Positions 61,287 to 64,000 of a stretch of 64,000 nucleotides of DNA are shown piece by piece. The DNA lies in the NCBI GenBank assembly GCA_016742275.1, contig JACVCD010000002.1:248001-312000 (forward strand), in the 5' to 3' direction. This DNA comes from Gemmatimonadaceae bacterium. Its GTDB lineage: Bacteria > Gemmatimonadota > Gemmatimonadetes > Gemmatimonadales > Gemmatimonadaceae. The position numbers were made by a program, and so were the translations under genes. Positions within the stretch are counted from its first letter, which is position 1; each line of letters starts with the position of its first letter. The notes under the pieces were generated by a model. The model was not told the origin of the DNA. It did not search any database and saw only the letters and a list, made by a program, of their open reading frames with translations.

Positions 61287-61817
61287 ATGAATTCTTCACG
61301 TCATATGCTGCAGCACCTGCTGGCGGCACTCGCCTATCGGACGCAGAAAGCGTTACGAGACGCACCTGAAGACTTCGGCACGTTTCGCGCTGGGACGAAC
61401 GTTCGGACTCCGCACGAATTGCTGTGGCATATGACTGGGCTCATGGGCTATGCGCGTACCATGTTGCGGGGCGGCGACTTTGCGCCGCCGGCCACGGAGA
61501 CGTGGCGTGAGGAGGTCGAGCGCTTCCATGCCGAGCTGGCGTTGCTGCGTGACGATTTCGCCGATCCCAGTCTCCAGGCGAGCATTTCCGACGAGCAGTT
61601 CCTGCATGGACCATTGTCCGATTGCATGACGCATGTTGGGCAACTGGCCATGTTACGGCGTTTGCACGGTCAGCCGGTGCCCAGCGAAAACTTCATCTTC
61701 GCCGATATCGGGGCCGCAAATGTCAGCAGCGCTCAGGCGCTTCCGGTGAAGCCCGATCACTGGTGGCGCCCCGATCAGGCGCCGCAGGCCCCAGGGCCTA
61801 ACCCGGGCCAGGACTGA
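61287..61817 (+). CDS. DinB superfamily protein
   Basis: The 176-residue protein has a DinB-like four-helix layout: 'MLQHLLAALAYRTQKALRDA', TPHELLWHMTGLMGYARTML, 'FHAELALLRDDFADPSLQAS', and SDCMTHVGQLAMLRRLHGQP with the conserved His positions HM and THVGQ. The C-terminus adds a Pro-rich extension. Substrate unknown. A second, distinct DinB protein lies at 13110. It is followed by a 120-bp gap without a recognisable feature, then yccF. Confidence 0.82.
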   Translation: MNSSRHMLQHLLAALAYRTQKALRDAPEDFGTFRAGTNVRTPHELLWHMTGLMGYARTMLRGGDFAPPATETWREEVERFHAELALLRDDFADPSLQASISDEQFLHGPLSDCMTHVGQLAMLRRLHGQPVPSENFIFADIGAANVSSAQALPVKPDHWWRPDQAPQAPGPNPGQD

Positions 61818-61937
61818 CCCAGTGGCGGAAACAGTTGAATCTCGCGCCCCGTAGTGTGTCGACACGCATCATGTCGTGAGATCATGCTCCAAGGCTGATG
61901 CTGCTCTCTTTGACCCACAGCGCGCGGTTCACTGCAC

Positions 61938-62327
61938 ATGGCTCTGATCGGCAATATCCTGTGGTTCATCCTCGGCGGCGGATTCTTTGCCTGGCTGGGA
62001 TGGATGTTTTCCGGCCTACTGTTGGCGTTGACGGTGGTGGGCCTGCCGTGGGCATTTGCGGCCTTTCGCATTGCCGGTTTTGCGGCGTTCCCTTTCGGCA
62101 GGACACTGGTAGATGCTCGTGATCTCGGCGAGCTGCGTGTGCCGGGTACGTCGATTGCCAATCTGTTGTGGGTGATCTTCGCCGGTGTCTGGTTGTGGAT
62201 TGCGCACGCGCTGGCCGGTATCGCCTACTGCATCACCATCATCGGCATTCCGTTCGGATTGGCGCATTTCAAGCTGGCCACCATTTCATTTGCTCCGCTT
62301 GGCAAGCGGTCCATGCCAACGGCGTGA
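61938..62327 (+). CDS. yccF: YccF family membrane protein
   Basis: The 129-residue protein has about four hydrophobic helices with the duplicated YccF signature: GNILWFILGGGFFAWLGWMF...LTVVGLPWAFAAFRIAGF and IANLLWVIFAGVWLWIAHALAGIAYCITIIGIPFGLAHFKLA. The family's function is unknown (suspected small membrane adaptor). A strong hairpin terminator follows. Confidence 0.92.
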   Translation: MALIGNILWFILGGGFFAWLGWMFSGLLLALTVVGLPWAFAAFRIAGFAAFPFGRTLVDARDLGELRVPGTSIANLLWVIFAGVWLWIAHALAGIAYCITIIGIPFGLAHFKLATISFAPLGKRSMPTA

Positions 62328-62345
62328 ACTGATCTTCAATCGATA

Positions 62346-62399
62346 GCAAACAAAGCGCCGCCGCTTCCGAAATGAGAAGCGGCGGCGCTTGTTGTTTGC
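62346..62399. terminator. Strong bidirectional terminator hairpin
   Basis: AAGCGCCGCCGCTTC (62353-62367) and GAAGCGGCGGCGCTT (62376-62390) form a perfect 15-bp stem with an 8-base loop. Flanking CAAACAA and TTGTTTG-like sequences extend the pairing and supply A- and T-rich sides for both strands. It lies between the yccF and TonB-plug genes, which converge here. Confidence 0.92.
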
Positions 62400-62430
62400 G
62401 ACAGCTATGAGCGGAGTACGTTGAGCGGGT

Positions 62431-63840
62431 TCAGCGTGTCCACACCACGATGCTGCCACACTCCTGCATGCCCGTCTGGAACTGGGCCGGCGTTGTGCCG
62501 ACGTGATAGACCTCGATGGCGAGGATATTGCTCGGGCTGTAGAACGAATCGAGATCCTGAACCGTGAAGCCCTGAATGGGGAAGCCATTCACGAAGAACA
62601 ACGGACTGCAGCGAGCAGTGAAGGCGCCGCGCATTTCCAGCCTGTTGCCGAGTCCTCCGCCAGGTTCAACGAACACACCACGTGTCATGCGTAGTGCATC
62701 GGAAACAACCATGGCCTGCTTCAGCATGGGATCGTTGAACGTAAGAAAAATGCCCATCGTGCTGCGGCTACGTGCTTTGATCTCCTCGGCAATATTGAAG
62801 CGCGAGAACATGGCGATGGTCTTGACCGTGTCGAGCACCGACTTGAGTGAATTGAGCTCCACCGACATCGGTTCCACGGTACCTGCTACGTCGATGGCCT
62901 GACGCTGCGGGAAGAAGCCGACGGCGCGTACATCGAGCAGACGCGTTCCCGCCGGGGCGTCCACAATGCGCCATTCGCCGTTGGCATTGGTGCGGGTGCG
63001 TGGACCATTCACCAAACCGACTTCGGCGTCAGCCAGTGGCTTGTTGCTATCGGCGCGACGCACCACACCACTCAAGGTGCCAGTGCCGGCGCCGAGATAC
63101 AGCTCGCGGCGCATGAACCCTTCTTCGGTCATCTGCGCTTCAATCAGATCGGTGCTGTCGTTGCCCACAAACGCGCGCAGTCCGACCATGCCAGGGCTCG
63201 GGACACCGCAGATGGCGAACCAGCCATCGTCCTGCGTGGTGACGGTGCGGCGTGGTGAGCGCTTGTTGAGACCATTCTTGTCGAGCGAGTACTCCAACCA
63301 CTCGCCACTCACCGTGGCACCCTTGACCGGATTGCCGGTGGCCGGATCACGCACGAGACCCATGAGTACCGAACCGCCACGCCCTTCACCGCACACCGCC
63401 GCCCGCACACGCGCTGCAGAAGGCACGGCAAGTTCGGTCGTGATGCTGTCGGGGGCGGAGATGTTCAGTGCCCGCGCCACCGGAGCCAGTCCAAGCGAGT
63501 CGAGCTTGGGATGATGAAAGCCGATGGCGTAGCGCCCGCTCGGAATGTCGCGGAAGCTGAATTGCCCGAGGGAGTCTGACCGAACGGTCTGACCGTAATT
63601 GGAGTCGTCGTTGGCGGAGCGAAGTTGCACCCACGCGTCGCGCAGTGGGCCGCCACGCAAGCTGTCGTAGACCACGCCGGTGACGCGGGCCGCCTGTCGC
63701 GCGGCGATCGGGAGGGTGCGTGCATTTGGTGCCAATGCCAGCGTGGATTGTGCTGCCAGACTTGCGGGCATGACCGCGAGCGCGACGGGGAGGGAAGCCG
63801 TCGCCAGTGCAGCGAACCACCGGCTGGGAGGGAGAGCCAT
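62431..63840 (-). CDS. Stand-alone TonB plug protein with carboxypeptidase-regulatory domains, no barrel
   Basis: The 469-residue protein has a signal peptide (LATASLPVALAVMPASLAAQ). Two or three carboxypeptidase-regulatory-like domains follow (TGVVYDSLRGGPLRDAWVQL, LMGLVRDPATGNPVKGATVSG, LSGVVRRADSNKPLADAEVG), then a C-terminal TonB plug-like segment ('MRTRG'-type region replaced by GGGLGNRLEMRGAFTARCSP, FFVNGFPIQGFTVQDLD, ILAIEVYHVGTTPAQFQ). The protein stops where a beta-barrel would begin. Two Cys (CSPLFF and MQECGSIV) may form a disulfide. Such proteins occur in Gemmatimonadota; their role is unknown. Confidence 0.85.
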   Translation of the reverse strand: MALPPSRWFAALATASLPVALAVMPASLAAQSTLALAPNARTLPIAARQAARVTGVVYDSLRGGPLRDAWVQLRSANDDSNYGQTVRSDSLGQFSFRDIPSGRYAIGFHHPKLDSLGLAPVARALNISAPDSITTELAVPSAARVRAAVCGEGRGGSVLMGLVRDPATGNPVKGATVSGEWLEYSLDKNGLNKRSPRRTVTTQDDGWFAICGVPSPGMVGLRAFVGNDSTDLIEAQMTEEGFMRRELYLGAGTGTLSGVVRRADSNKPLADAEVGLVNGPRTRTNANGEWRIVDAPAGTRLLDVRAVGFFPQRQAIDVAGTVEPMSVELNSLKSVLDTVKTIAMFSRFNIAEEIKARSRSTMGIFLTFNDPMLKQAMVVSDALRMTRGVFVEPGGGLGNRLEMRGAFTARCSPLFFVNGFPIQGFTVQDLDSFYSPSNILAIEVYHVGTTPAQFQTGMQECGSIVVWTR

Positions 63841-63904
63841 GGGAGTTGCCTCAGTGGAGGATTGACACCAAGGTACCCCGCAAATGCAAAAGGAGCCATT
63901 CGTG

Positions 63905-64000
63905 ATGCCTCGGAGGGGACGGTCCGGTTTGACGCGACGTGCTGCCCAACTGGTCGTGGGCGGAGTCCTGCTGATCGGCCCCCAGGTTGGCGGCGCTCAG
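63905..64000 (+). CDS. N-terminus of an exported protein (cut by window end)
   Basis: The visible 32 residues are a typical signal peptide: basic PRRGRSGLTRR, hydrophobic AAQLVVGGVLLIGP, then QVGGAQ. AGGAG at 63891-63895 lies 9 bases before the ATG at 63905 (6 before an in-frame GTG at 63902). The mature protein is outside the window, so no function can be given. It is divergent from the TonB-plug gene. Confidence 0.6.
   Translation, partial: MPRRGRSGLTRRAAQLVVGGVLLIGPQVGGAQ

Overview
The window is high-GC bacterial DNA with densely packed genes on both strands. It carries many TonB-linked outer-membrane proteins (SusC/SusD, Oar-like receptors with carboxypeptidase-regulatory-like N-termini, a stand-alone TonB plug), lipoproteins with clear lipoboxes, three Ser/Thr kinases, three ECF sigma factors, and small families such as DUF1801, DinB, DUF4159, DUF4199 and DUF4097. 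This mix fits a free-living Gram-negative bacterium and most resembles Gemmatimonadota (Gemmatimonas-like). The phylum is inferred from gene content, not from a marker gene. I saw no rRNA, tRNA, CRISPR array, transposase or phage gene.

Layout. 1-7.0 kb: the 5' part of a very large surface lipoprotein (Ig-like repeats, a CSLREA-type motif, Pmp-like beta-helix) runs off the left edge, divergent from a Ser/Thr kinase; then a beta-propeller lipoprotein, a small HhH protein, a TPR-like protein and a secreted cyclophilin. 7.1-12.6 kb: an ABC-F ATPase and a TonB receptor with an odd helical C-terminal region. 12.6-16.4 kb: a co-directional run of DUF1801, DinB, FabZ-like, AAC(3)-I-like acetyltransferase, VOC, an unknown protein and a 7-TM protein with a Cys-rich tail. 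16.4-22.6 kb: two AraC regulators, each divergent from an oxidoreductase gene, around a translationally coupled set (DHFR-like, DUF1697, GNAT). 22.5-26.3 kb: a kinase-TPR protein and an eRF1-like (baeRF) protein. 26.5-32.1 kb: a lipoprotein, DUF4159, DUF1801, an ankyrin protein, and a MoeB-rhodanese E1-like enzyme divergent from a BNR-repeat protein that overlaps a ubiquitin-fold MoaD-like protein ending in Gly-Gly. 32.1-34.9 kb: ECF sigma, anti-sigma, DUF4097 and a secreted protein. 35.0-41.1 kb: a susC-susD-phoD operon. 41.3-49.3 kb: mixed small genes, an ECF sigma/Ser-Thr kinase pair, CsaA, a membrane LuxR regulator with DUF4199, and an amidase. 49.4-55.7 kb: two OB-repeat lipoproteins overlapping a TonB receptor gene. 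55.8-60.0 kb: an Ig-like lipoprotein and an ECF sigma operon containing two glycogen-binding-type (CBM48/AMPK-beta-like) modules. 60.1-64 kb: endonuclease I, DinB, YccF, a TonB plug protein, and the start of an exported protein cut by the window end.

The genes suggest a regulation-rich, nutrient-scavenging lifestyle. Outer-membrane receptors are coupled to surface lipoproteins or a secreted phosphatase, and sigma factors are translationally coupled to candidate regulators (zinc-finger anti-sigma, membrane kinase, membrane glycogen-binding module). Non-coding DNA carries a dispersed palindromic element in three forms (46.8, 55.8 and 60.1 kb), a separate 45-bp inverted repeat at 34.9 kb, and a pair of identical-stem hairpins before the DUF4199 gene. 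The least described points are the MoaD-like/BNR/E1 cluster, the sigma/glycogen-binding operon, the OB-lipoprotein/TonB-receptor operon and the palindromic element family.
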